Shown piece after piece: positions 1 through 8,328 of a stretch of 64,000 nt of DNA. The stretch lies in assembly GCF_011047315.1 (NCBI RefSeq), contig NZ_CP049259.1:744001-808000 (forward strand), given 5' to 3'. Numbering within the stretch: the stretch's first letter is position 1; each line of letters opens with the position of its first letter. The DNA is from Altererythrobacter sp. BO-6 (GTDB lineage: Bacteria; Pseudomonadota; Alphaproteobacteria; Sphingomonadales; Sphingomonadaceae). Under the pieces are notes generated by a model, which saw only the letters and a program-made list of their open reading frames with translations, was not told the DNA's origin and did not search any database. A program made the translations under genes and the position numbers.

Positions 1-125
1 GAGCGGCCCAATTCCTGCCACGCAGCGCGGCCTGAGAGCCGACTGTCGGCTATTCGTGCGTGATGCTTGAAAGCGGACCAGCCGCTAACGACCCAAAAGC
101 GGACATGCAGATTCTGTTCTGCCGG
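1..125. other. left-edge intergenic stretch with a short direct repeat
   Basis: No gene is supported here. The stretch lies downstream of the PepSY gene, which reads toward the left edge. The 9-mer AAAGCGGAC occurs at 70-78 and again at 96-104, and AGCGG at 72-76 is mirrored by CCGCT at 82-86. It could be part of a dispersed intergenic repeat or a weak terminator, but one copy cannot decide this. Confidence 0.3.
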
Positions 126-1388
126 CTACCAGAATAGAAATGCGATTGCTGGAACGACCGTGACCAGCGCAACGCTGGGCCACTTCCATGCGCCAAGATA
201 ATCCAGGAACGAAAGGTTGACCCCCTCGCGAATGGCTAAGCGGGTGCGTTTCGCGTAGATACAGGCACCTGTCACTGCGAGGATGGTGAGCAGGAGACCA
301 AACACCGCCCATATGATTTTCGTCACCAGCCCGCCAAAGGTGCCAAAATGCAGAGGATCGACTGTGTGGACGATACGCTCGCCGATGCCCATTTCGTGGG
401 CGGTGCGCTGGCCGACGATCGCACTGGTGGCAGGATCGATAAAGACGGCATCTGCGCGTTCTCGAACGAGTGCTGCCTGCCAGTGACCCTGCACGATTAC
501 CGGGTCCGTCTCGGTATAGGGGAGGTAGATCGCAGTAATTGCGATCCCTGGCTTTGCCTCGCGCGCGATCGCACTCCAACGATCTACCTGTGCCGCACTT
601 GCCGTCGTTATGGAGTGAGAAACCTCAACCTGCGGCGTTGGCGAATTCCAGTCGAGCCCACTCCACTCGAAGAAGTAATAGATTGAGGTTAGCGCGATCA
701 CGGCGGCGAACCAGGCCGACCACAGGCCGAAAAGCCTGTGCAGATCACCCAACAATGTGCGTAGGTTTCTGTCCACACGCGGCATCTTGAAGAACCCACG
801 CCAGAACTTCTTGTAGATGATGAGGCCGGTCACCAGCGAGCCCAGCAAAACGAACGCGAGACTGCTGACCAGGTAGAAACCCACGTCGCGCGGGATGAAG
901 AGGTAATAGTGGATCGCCCGCATGAAATCTTGCAAGCTGCGGCCGTATTCATGGCCCGTCACGGTGTTCGTGCCGGGATCGACGTAAATGGTAAAACCCT
1001 CACCGGCTGCATCCTGCGCGCTCACGCTCTTGGCGAAGTAGCTGCTGTCGCTGCGGTCGAAGGTGCCGATGCTTGAGAGCGTGGCATCTGGATAGGCACG
1101 CTGCGCCGCTTCCCACATCGCGCCCCAGTCCTCGGTCCCGACCTCGTGGGCGGTCGCCCGCACTTCGGGCTTGTAAAGCCACTCGATCTCATGGGCGACT
1201 GTGGCGATGGTGCCTGTCAGACATACGAAACCGAGAAACAGGCTCAGCTTCAACCCGAAGATATTATGCAGCCAGAAGGCCACGGGCCGGGGCTTTTGCT
1301 TCTTGGGGTGCAGGGCCGCGCTTCCTTCGCTGGCCGCGGCGAAGGAAGTTTCGGGTTGGGCCCGTTCGAGGCGGCTAGAAGCGTCCAC
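126..1388 (-). CDS. PepSY-associated membrane protein (PepSY_TM/PiuB-like)
   Basis: This is a 420-residue inner-membrane protein of the PepSY-associated TM family, often encoded beside siderophore receptors and sometimes linked to periplasmic reduction or release of iron from ferric siderophores. Hydrophobic helices are visible near residues 44-65, 169-191, 221-240, 355-377 and 404-420, with two periplasmic PepSY-like segments between them (for example FTIYVDPGTNTVTGHEYG at about 132-149). Conserved-type His residues near the membrane, as in MRAIHYYL and GDLHRLFGLW, are typical of the family. The start overlaps the end of the upstream TonB receptor by 14 nt, so the two are probably co-transcribed and translationally coupled. 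Iron-responsive control through the Fur-like site at 3556-3578 is inferred. The exact biochemical role is not settled for this family. Confidence 0.86.
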   Translation of the reverse strand: MDASSRLERAQPETSFAAASEGSAALHPKKQKPRPVAFWLHNIFGLKLSLFLGFVCLTGTIATVAHEIEWLYKPEVRATAHEVGTEDWGAMWEAAQRAYPDATLSSIGTFDRSDSSYFAKSVSAQDAAGEGFTIYVDPGTNTVTGHEYGRSLQDFMRAIHYYLFIPRDVGFYLVSSLAFVLLGSLVTGLIIYKKFWRGFFKMPRVDRNLRTLLGDLHRLFGLWSAWFAAVIALTSIYYFFEWSGLDWNSPTPQVEVSHSITTASAAQVDRWSAIAREAKPGIAITAIYLPYTETDPVIVQGHWQAALVRERADAVFIDPATSAIVGQRTAHEMGIGERIVHTVDPLHFGTFGGLVTKIIWAVFGLLLTILAVTGACIYAKRTRLAIREGVNLSFLDYLGAWKWPSVALVTVVPAIAFLFW

Positions 1389-3519
1389 GCACGCCCAGTG
1401 TCACGCGCCGGCCCGGCGCTTCGTAGTTGAAAAAGTCGAAGCCGTCCGCCTGAGCCGCCGGGTTGACGTAGACTTCGTCGAACAAATTGTCGGCGGTTGC
1501 GTATACGGTGATCGGTCCTAGCTCGTAAGAAATGTTGGCGCTGGCAAGCGTGACCGCATCGCTCTCGGCTAACCCGATCGATTCCTGGGTGGGGGTAAAG
1601 TAGCTAGACGCACCGTAGTGATTGACCTGAAAGCCGAGGTCGAGAGCCTCGATCGGCTGCCAGTCTGCCCGGACCGTGATGCGCAACGGCACGGCTCTGT
1701 CGGTTGAGAAGTTGATCCATTCGCTAGCTGCATCATCGAAGACTTCCCCGCGTTGGAGGGTAAACACGCCCGTCAACTGGAGATTATCGAGTGCGGTCCA
1801 CTGTGCCTGCGCTTCAAGTCCCCAAGTGCGTTCGGGGATTCGCAGCGGGATCAGCGGGCAGAAGGTTTGCCCCGCACAGGTCGGATCGGGCTGGATCTGC
1901 GAGGAGCTATCCGATTCGGAATAGTAGGCTGCAAGGCCAAAGGTTAGCGGACCGGTATCGCCACGCAGACCAAGCTCGTATTGATCCGATGTTGCAGGTT
2001 CGTTCGAGATTGCTCCAGGATCGGATGCACCGCGTGCAGCGCGGCTAAGCTGCGACAGTTCTGCCCCCTGGCTAAAGCTGGTGTAGACCTGCATTACATC
2101 GTTGAACTGGAAGATGGCGCCGAGGTTCCACAAGGTCAGCTCGCTATCGGCAAAGTTGCCCGGCGTGGCTGCCCGCGGAAGCGAGGGATCGAAGCCGTCT
2201 TCCTCGATCGCACCTGAATACCATTCGTGCCTTACGCCGCCCGTCAGCGTAAAGCTGCCAGCGGTAAATTCAGCCTGTGCGAAAGGAGCAAGGGTTACGA
2301 GGTAGAAGGCAGGCGTGATGTAGCCGGTCACGGTATCTTCGCCCGCCGGATCGACGATGAACCGATAGAAGTCGTTGCTGGTGTAGTCTGCGCCGTAGCT
2401 TGTCTTCAGTTTGCTCGCGCCGATGTCATAGGAACGAACCAGAGTGCTACGCACGCCGAAGCGCGAATTCTCGCGGTTGGACGCGAATAAGTCGTTGCCG
2501 AATTCATCGCTGAAGAAGTTGTCGCGCTGGATGATTTCCTGCTGCTGATAGAATAGCGAGAGCGTAACATCGTGGGCAAGAAGTTCAGGGTGATTGAAGC
2601 TCAAGGCCGCCGTGGCGCTGCGATCTGTGGCTTCATTAAGCTGTGGGTGACCATCCACTTCAACGACTTTCACTACCTCTTCGCTACCTGGGAGGAACGT
2701 GCCGTCAGGATAGAACTCCGCGCCCTTGTCTTCGTCATGGTAGGTGCCTGTAAAGCGCAGTGTTGCCACGCCGATCTCGATGCCCGCGGAACCGACCAGG
2801 TCGATCGCCTCGAAGGCGCTGCTTTGGACGGGCAAGCCATTTGCACTCCGCGATAGCCCGCCATCCGTGTATCCGCCGCCGATATAGTAGTCGAACGCTC
2901 CCAGGTCCTGTCCCGCACCGACAAACAGGTCGGTGGTGAATGTGCCGCTGGATACTTCAGTGTTAAAGCTGGTCTGCGCCGTTATGTCGATTTCGAGATC
3001 ACGGCTAGAAGCGCGTCGGGTGATTAGGTTGATGATTCCGCCAGGCGCACCAGCACCATACAGCGCCGTCCCACCGCGAACGACCTCAACGCGCTCGATG
3101 GAAAACGGCGTGATTGCAAAAGGAGCGGTGCAAGACCCCTGACGCAGGTCTTCGTTCACCGGGACGCCATTAATCTGGAATGAGGCGTTGCGTCCTCGGA
3201 TCTGGCTGCCGCAACTACTTCGGCTTTCTGGCTGCTGGATGCTAAGCCCAGGCACTGTGAATTCGAGCGCAGAAAGAATGCTACGGTTCTGGCGCAGCTG
3301 CTCCTGCAATTCTTCCTCGGTGACTACAGAGACCGACACAGGCAGGTTTTCAAGCTCCGTGCCCGACCGTGTCGCGGTAACGAGAATCGTCTCACCTTGC
3401 ACGCTATCAAGTTGGACGGTTTCAACTGCTGTTTCGTCCGTTGCTTGGGCAAATGCTGTCGTCGGGAGGAGTATTGCGAGGGCTGAGAAAGCGGTGCCGA
3501 GCGCCAAAAAGTGTTTCAT
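1375..3519 (-). CDS. TonB-dependent siderophore-type outer-membrane receptor
   Basis: A 714-residue outer-membrane receptor that would take up a ferric siderophore or similar ligand using TonB energy. Residues 1-24 form a signal peptide ending TTAFAQ. A TonB-box-like ETILVTATR segment follows at about 43-51, then the plug domain with the typical ERVEVVRGGTALYGAGAPGG stretch, and a 22-strand-type barrel ending in a C-terminal aromatic (RRVTLGVRGRF). The plug has two unusual Cys residues (in SRSSCGSQIRG and RQGSCTAPF) that could form a periplasmic disulfide. It is first in a two-gene operon with the PepSY protein. A Fur-box-like palindrome lies 37-59 nt upstream of the start codon. Substrate identity is not readable from sequence; iron is inferred from partner and operator. 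Confidence 0.9.
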   Translation of the reverse strand: MKHFLALGTAFSALAILLPTTAFAQATDETAVETVQLDSVQGETILVTATRSGTELENLPVSVSVVTEEELQEQLRQNRSILSALEFTVPGLSIQQPESRSSCGSQIRGRNASFQINGVPVNEDLRQGSCTAPFAITPFSIERVEVVRGGTALYGAGAPGGIINLITRRASSRDLEIDITAQTSFNTEVSSGTFTTDLFVGAGQDLGAFDYYIGGGYTDGGLSRSANGLPVQSSAFEAIDLVGSAGIEIGVATLRFTGTYHDEDKGAEFYPDGTFLPGSEEVVKVVEVDGHPQLNEATDRSATAALSFNHPELLAHDVTLSLFYQQQEIIQRDNFFSDEFGNDLFASNRENSRFGVRSTLVRSYDIGASKLKTSYGADYTSNDFYRFIVDPAGEDTVTGYITPAFYLVTLAPFAQAEFTAGSFTLTGGVRHEWYSGAIEEDGFDPSLPRAATPGNFADSELTLWNLGAIFQFNDVMQVYTSFSQGAELSQLSRAARGASDPGAISNEPATSDQYELGLRGDTGPLTFGLAAYYSESDSSSQIQPDPTCAGQTFCPLIPLRIPERTWGLEAQAQWTALDNLQLTGVFTLQRGEVFDDAASEWINFSTDRAVPLRITVRADWQPIEALDLGFQVNHYGASSYFTPTQESIGLAESDAVTLASANISYELGPITVYATADNLFDEVYVNPAAQADGFDFFNYEAPGRRVTLGVRGRF

Positions 3520-3828
3520 CGAACTCTCAATTACGAATCAGGACAAGGTCACTTATTGCAACTTATTCGCATTAGCAAGGAAAGGTAATATTGAGGATGA
3601 CCTTTCCAATGAAGACTACTCCCTTCCGACAGCCAAGAGTCTTCGAGTGAATGCCAAGCCTCCGCTTCGCAAAGTTGGCTCGCTGAATTGCAGCTTCTTC
3701 GCGCGCCATTTCACTGGATGCAAAATCGCAGCTACTTGGCCAAATCATGGCTAGGATAGGGGCTTGTTCAAAAGTCCGCTCTCCACCCAATTGTGGTCGT
3801 TAGAAAGCCACCCGACCTCCCCCTCCGC
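3520..3828. other. 309-bp intergenic region between receptor and universal stress gene
   Basis: No coding sequence is convincing here. The receptor-proximal part (about 3520-3600) is AT-rich and carries the Fur-like operator, so it is probably the promoter of the receptor operon. The remainder (about 3600-3828) is the 3-prime flank of the frameshifted universal stress gene. Short ORFs crossing it show no family features. Confidence 0.6.
3556..3578. promoter_or_regulatory. putative Fur box upstream of the siderophore receptor
   Basis: A 23-bp AT-rich imperfect palindrome beginning TTGCAACTTATTCGC and ending ATTAGCAA has TTGC/GCAA ends and a central ATTCGCATT. This resembles alphaproteobacterial Fur operators. 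It sits 37-59 nt upstream of the receptor start codon, in otherwise GC-rich DNA. The assignment rests on visual similarity plus the downstream iron-type receptor. Confidence 0.55.
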
Positions 3829-4645
3829 TCAATGCGCGAGCAAGATCGGGATCTGCGGATCGGTCAGCGCCTTGCGCGTCACCCCGCCAGTCAGGAACTC
3901 CGCCAGCCGCGACTGGCCATAGGCACCCATCACCATATAGCCGCAGTGCCGGATCCGGGCCGCATCGACCAGCGTTTCCCGCGATCGAGCCATCGCCCTG
4001 CGGGATCTCGACCAGTTCGGCCTCGATCCCGTGCCGACTGAGATATTCGCCGCCTTCGACCGGGGGCAGGTCATAGCGTTGGCGCGGCTTGGTCTCGGCC
4101 ACGGAAACCAGGTAGACCTTGCTCGCCTTTGCCAATAGCGGCAGCGCCGCGCGCAGGGCCACGCAGGCCTCGGTCGAGCCGTTCCATGCAACCAGTGCCG
4201 GGCCGGCGCAGTCCAGCCGCTTGTGGTCCTTCGGCACCACCAGCACGGGTGTGCGCGAATAGAGCAGCAGGTCACCCACCATGCGCGAGGGGTGCGGCCC
4301 TTCTTCGCCGACATCGTTGGGGCCGACCACCACGACATCGTTGATCGCCGATTGTTCCAGCAACCGGCTTTCCGCCATGCCGAACTGGAAGCGATAGCTC
4401 CACGAGACGTCCTCATTGGCCAGATCATCCTCCACCTGCTTGCGCAGCGCCTCGGCATTCTCGCGGATCACCGGCATCGCAGCGGCCATGGCAGAGCCAT
4501 AGAAATCGCCCGGTGCGAAGATTTCATAAGTCACCGATTGCAGGCAATTGACGTGGCCGTTGAACGCCCGCGCCAGATCAAGCGCGGCCTGCGTGCGGGC
4601 CTCAAGCGCGGCATCATCGTTGATGTGGAGCAAGATCGATTTCAT
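3829..4645 (-). pseudogene. universal stress protein (tandem UspA domains), frameshifted
   Basis: The reading frame from 4645 encodes MKSILLHINDDAALEARTQA, a first UspA domain, then a second beginning about residue 145 (ALVAWNGSTEACVALRAAL). The family C-terminus (VMGAYGQSRLAEFLTGGVTR, ending PILLAH) is found only in the next frame. The frames meet at the run of three C at 3978-3980 (GGG in the coding strand), where one surplus base turns Ala-Glu-Thr-Leu-Val-Asp into an unrelated tail. Removing one base gives a 271-residue two-domain protein with the GAxGxSR nucleotide-binding signature. UspA proteins bind ATP and act in stress endurance in the cytoplasm. A real null allele or a sequencing error are both possible, and the latter is favoured because other homopolymer frameshifts occur in this window. 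Confidence 0.8.
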
Positions 4646-4820
4646 GGCGGCTCTCCTCGGTTGTGGCCTCAGTTAGGCGAGTGTCCGACTCGCCGTGTCT
4701 CACAGCATTAATGCTATAGCAGGTCAGGCAAGCTTCCTTGATCTCGATCAACTTTCGGGCCGCGAAGCACTCTTGCATCGTCGCGCGCCCGGGCGCATCC
4801 TTCAGCCAGAGAGGAACGCC

Positions 4821-6281
4821 ATGCAGATCACCCGCGAGCCGACGCTGAAATACACGCTCGAGCCATCGAACCATCCTTATCTTTCGGGCGCGTGGACGCC
4901 GCTCCATGAGGAAGTGACGGTCGACGAACTCGAAGTGATCGAGGGCGAAGTGCCCAGGGAAATTGACGGCATTTACCTGCGCAACACGGAAAATCCGGTG
5001 CACCAGCCGCTGGGGCGGCACCACCCGTTCGATGGTGATGCGATGGTGCACCAGGTCGACATCCGAAACGGCAAGGTCAGCTATCGCAACCGCTTCATCC
5101 GCACACATTGCTTCATTGAAGAACAGATCGCGGGCCAGGCCCTGTGGGGCGGGCTGATGGACCCGCCGGGCACTTCGCTGCGCCCCGGCTTCGGCGCGCA
5201 TGGCGGGCTGAAGGACACTGGCAGCACGGACATTATCGTCCATGCGGGCGTGGCCTATGCCACCTTCTATCAATGCGGCGAGGCATGGATGCTCGATCCG
5301 GTGACGCTGGAGAACCTTGGCAAAGCGCCGTGGGGGCCGCTGGATGGCGTCTCCGCGCATCCCAAGGTGGACGAGCAGACCGGCGAGTTGATGTTCTTCA
5401 ACTATGGCGTCCACGCCCCTTACATGCATTACGGCGTGGTCGATCGCGCAGGGAAGCTGGTGCATTATGTGCCGATTCCGCTGCCCGGCCCGCGCCTGCC
5501 GCATGACATGGCAATCACGAAGAACTGGTCGATCCTCAATGACATGCCGCTGTTCTGGGACGCGGAAGCGCTGAAGCGCGATATCCATGCCGCGCGGCTG
5601 CACGAGGGGCTGCCGACCCGCTTCGCGCTGATCCCTCGCCACGGCCAGCCGGAGGAGATCCGCTGGTTCGAGGCCGAGCCGACCTATGTGCTGCACTGGA
5701 CCAATGCCTATGAAGATGGCGACGAGGTTGTGCTCGAAGGCTATCACCAGTCCTGCCCCATGCCTCAGCCGCTGCAGGAGCATGGCCGCTACGCGCATAT
5801 GATGGCCTATGTCGACGAGCACAGCTTCCAGTGCCGCATGCACCGCTGGCGCTTCAACCTGACCACCGGCGAGACGCGCGAGGAGCGCCTGGGCGACCGG
5901 ATCGTCGAGTTCGGCATGATCAATCCGGATTATGCGATGCGCAAAAGCCGCTATGTCTGGCACACGACAAGCAAGCCCGGCTGGTTCCTGTTCAATGGCT
6001 TTGTCAAGCATGACACCGAAACCGGAGAGGAGCAGGTCTACCAATTGCCTGAGGGGGTCTATGCCAGCGAAAGCCCGGTGGTGCCGAGAAAAGGTGCGAC
6101 TTCGGAGGATCAGGCTTACCTAGTCACCTTCCTGATCGACGAAAACCGCGGGACGTCCGAATTCGCGATCCTCGACGCGAGCGATGTGACCAAGGGGCCG
6201 ATTTGCCGTTTGGCCCTGCCGCACAAGATTTCGAGCGGCGTGCATTCCACCTGGGTAGAGCGGGGGATGCTGGTCGCCTGA
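4821..6281 (+). CDS. carotenoid oxygenase family protein (RPE65/lignostilbene dioxygenase fold)
   Basis: A 486-residue non-heme iron dioxygenase of the carotenoid cleavage family, which cuts carotenoids/apocarotenoids or stilbenes at a C=C bond. The four iron-binding His are visible: H180 (SAHPKVDEQTGEL), H228 (LPHDMAIT), H292 (LHWTNAYE) and H475 (SGVHSTW). The substrate-proximal HHPFDGDAMVH segment is at 67-77. The ATG at 4821 was chosen because GAGAGG lies just upstream and the family N-terminus begins there; the frame is open further 5-prime but without homology. It is transcribed divergently from the universal stress gene. Carotenoid versus stilbene substrate cannot be decided; an ABA4-like protein elsewhere in the window makes carotenoid metabolism plausible. 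No signal peptide is seen. Confidence 0.9.
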   Translation: MQITREPTLKYTLEPSNHPYLSGAWTPLHEEVTVDELEVIEGEVPREIDGIYLRNTENPVHQPLGRHHPFDGDAMVHQVDIRNGKVSYRNRFIRTHCFIEEQIAGQALWGGLMDPPGTSLRPGFGAHGGLKDTGSTDIIVHAGVAYATFYQCGEAWMLDPVTLENLGKAPWGPLDGVSAHPKVDEQTGELMFFNYGVHAPYMHYGVVDRAGKLVHYVPIPLPGPRLPHDMAITKNWSILNDMPLFWDAEALKRDIHAARLHEGLPTRFALIPRHGQPEEIRWFEAEPTYVLHWTNAYEDGDEVVLEGYHQSCPMPQPLQEHGRYAHMMAYVDEHSFQCRMHRWRFNLTTGETREERLGDRIVEFGMINPDYAMRKSRYVWHTTSKPGWFLFNGFVKHDTETGEEQVYQLPEGVYASESPVVPRKGATSEDQAYLVTFLIDENRGTSEFAILDASDVTKGPICRLALPHKISSGVHSTWVERGMLVA

Positions 6282-6465
6282 AGCCCCTCACTTCGCACCT
6301 GCAAAATAACACAAGCCAAGCGGCCGCTTTGCCGCTATAGGGCCGCGCAACGGCGCACGCGGCGCATCCGCCCGCCTGCCCACGTTTGCTGCGCGATCCC
6401 CGCGCATCTCTCGCAACCCTTTTCCCTCGCGGTGCCGCCGGTGCCGCCATTCCCCATGAGATTGT

Positions 6466-8322
6466 ATGCACTTTGAAAACCTCCCGCCGATCCTCGGCGA
6501 AGCCCTGACCGAACGCGGCTATGAAGCGCCGACGCCGGTCCAGGCCGCCGTGATTGCACCTGATGCCAAGGGCCGCGACCTCATCGTTTCCGCGCAAACC
6601 GGCAGCGGCAAGACCGTTGCCTTCGGGCTGGCGCTGGCTGACGAGCTGCTCAGCGAAATCCGCGGCACGCCGCTGGTCGAAAAGCCGTTGGCGCTGGTGA
6701 TCGCGCCCACGCGCGAGCTGGCGCTGCAGGTGAGCCGCGAACTGGCCTGGCTCTATGCCAAGGCGGGCTTGCGGATCGCGACCTGTGTCGGCGGGATGGA
6801 TCCGAGCAAGGAACGGCGCGCGCTGCGCACCGGCCCCGCCATCGTGGTGGGTACGCCGGGCCGCCTGCGCGACCATCTGGAACGCGGCGCACTCGACCTG
6901 TCGGGCCTTGTCGGCGTGGTGCTCGACGAAGCGGACGAGATGCTCGACATGGGCTTTCGCGAAGACCTTGAGGAAATTCTCGACGCCACGCCCGATGCGC
7001 GCCGCACGCTGCTTTTTTCCGCCACCATGCCGCCCGCGATCGTGCGGCTGGCGGAACGCTATCAATCGAACGCGTTGCGGCTCTCGCTGGCGGGGCAGGA
7101 TCGCGGCCATGGCGATATCGCCTACCAGGCGATTTCAGTCGCCCCTTCGGAGATCGAGAACGCCGTCGTCAACCTGCTGCGCTTCCATGAAGCGGAAACT
7201 GCGATCTGCTTCTGCGCCACGCGTGACAGCGTGCGCCGGCTTCACGCGACGTTGCAGAACCGCGGGTTCGGCGTGGTGGCGCTGTCGGGCGAGCATTCAC
7301 AGAGCGAGCGCAACCAAGCGCTGCAAGCGCTGCGCGACCGGCGCGCGCGCGTCTGCGTCGCCACTGACGTTGCCGCCCGCGGGATCGACCTGCCGACGCT
7401 GAGTCTGGTGATCCATGTCGAGATTCCGCGCGACGCCGAAACGCTGCAGCACCGTTCGGGCCGCACCGGGCGCGCGGGCAAGAAGGGCACCGCCGCCATC
7501 ATCGTCCCCTACAACCGCCGCAAGCGGGTGGAGAGCATGCTACGTGGGGCGAAGATTGCAGCCGATTGGCTCGACCCACCGACGCCCGAAGCGATCGCGC
7601 AGAAAGACCGTACCCGGTTGATGGAAGCACTGACCGAGCCGCGCGAATTCGACGAGGATGACCGCCTGATCGCGGCTGACCTGTTGGCACGGATGCCGCC
7701 TGAAGACATCGCAGCCGCGCTGGTCAGCACGCATCGCGCCAAGCTACCCGCGCCCGAGGAACTGCTCGCCAACACCCCCGAAGCGCGCGACAGGGCGAAG
7801 GCCGAGCGCCACCGCCCGGGCTTCGAGGACGTGGTGTGGTTCAAGATCGGCGTCGGCCGCCGCCAGAACGCCGAACCGCGCTGGATCCTGCCGCTGATCT
7901 GCCGCCGCGGCCACATCACCCGCAACGAGATCGGCGCGATCCGCATCGGCCAGCACGAAAGCTGGTTCCAGGTGCCGCGTGCCATGGCCGCCAAAGTTGC
8001 CGACGCGCTCTTGCGTACCGCGTCCGACGATGACGAGCAGGACGCCATCCGGATCGAGGAATCGCCTGATGGCCCGCGCATCGAAGCGCGCGAGAACCGG
8101 AAGGCGGGCGGGCCCGATGCCCGCGCCAAGCCATTCCGCAAGGCGGGGCCGGGCGGCGGCAAGCCGCGCGCGCCTTTCAAGCGGGACGAAGCCGATGGAC
8201 CGCGCCCGGGCGGCGGCAAGCCCTTCAAAGGAAAACCCAAGCCGGGCGGCAAACCCTTCAAGGGCAAGCCCAAGCCGGGCTTCAAGGGCAAGGGAAAGCC
8301 CGCAAGGCCGCCCAAGGGCTAG
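6466..8322 (+). CDS. DEAD-box RNA helicase with Lys/Gly/Pro-rich tail
   Basis: A 618-residue ATP-dependent RNA helicase, probably in ribosome assembly or mRNA turnover. Visible motifs are Walker A AQTGSGKT (43-50), PTRELA (81-86), DEAD (154-157), SATMP (185-189) and HRSGRTGRAG in the second RecA domain. A DbpA-type RNA-binding domain follows at about 455-530, resembling CsdA/DbpA proteins. The last about 75 residues are a low-complexity basic tail with repeated KPFKGKPKPGG units, likely non-specific RNA binding. About 180 bp without a gene precede it, long enough for the extended 5-prime UTR common in cold-shock DEAD helicase genes, although no specific element is recognisable. It is convergent with uvrC; the ends are 6 bp apart. 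Confidence 0.93.
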   Translation: MHFENLPPILGEALTERGYEAPTPVQAAVIAPDAKGRDLIVSAQTGSGKTVAFGLALADELLSEIRGTPLVEKPLALVIAPTRELALQVSRELAWLYAKAGLRIATCVGGMDPSKERRALRTGPAIVVGTPGRLRDHLERGALDLSGLVGVVLDEADEMLDMGFREDLEEILDATPDARRTLLFSATMPPAIVRLAERYQSNALRLSLAGQDRGHGDIAYQAISVAPSEIENAVVNLLRFHEAETAICFCATRDSVRRLHATLQNRGFGVVALSGEHSQSERNQALQALRDRRARVCVATDVAARGIDLPTLSLVIHVEIPRDAETLQHRSGRTGRAGKKGTAAIIVPYNRRKRVESMLRGAKIAADWLDPPTPEAIAQKDRTRLMEALTEPREFDEDDRLIAADLLARMPPEDIAAALVSTHRAKLPAPEELLANTPEARDRAKAERHRPGFEDVVWFKIGVGRRQNAEPRWILPLICRRGHITRNEIGAIRIGQHESWFQVPRAMAAKVADALLRTASDDDEQDAIRIEESPDGPRIEARENRKAGGPDARAKPFRKAGPGGGKPRAPFKRDEADGPRPGGGKPFKGKPKPGGKPFKGKPKPGFKGKGKPARPPKG

Positions 8323-8328
8323 CGCCCG

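Noticed and set aside
4614..6044. 476-residue minus-strand frame opposite the carotenoid oxygenase gene
   Set aside because: Same artefact; the plus-strand gene shows all four iron-binding His, and the antisense product has no homology-like pattern.
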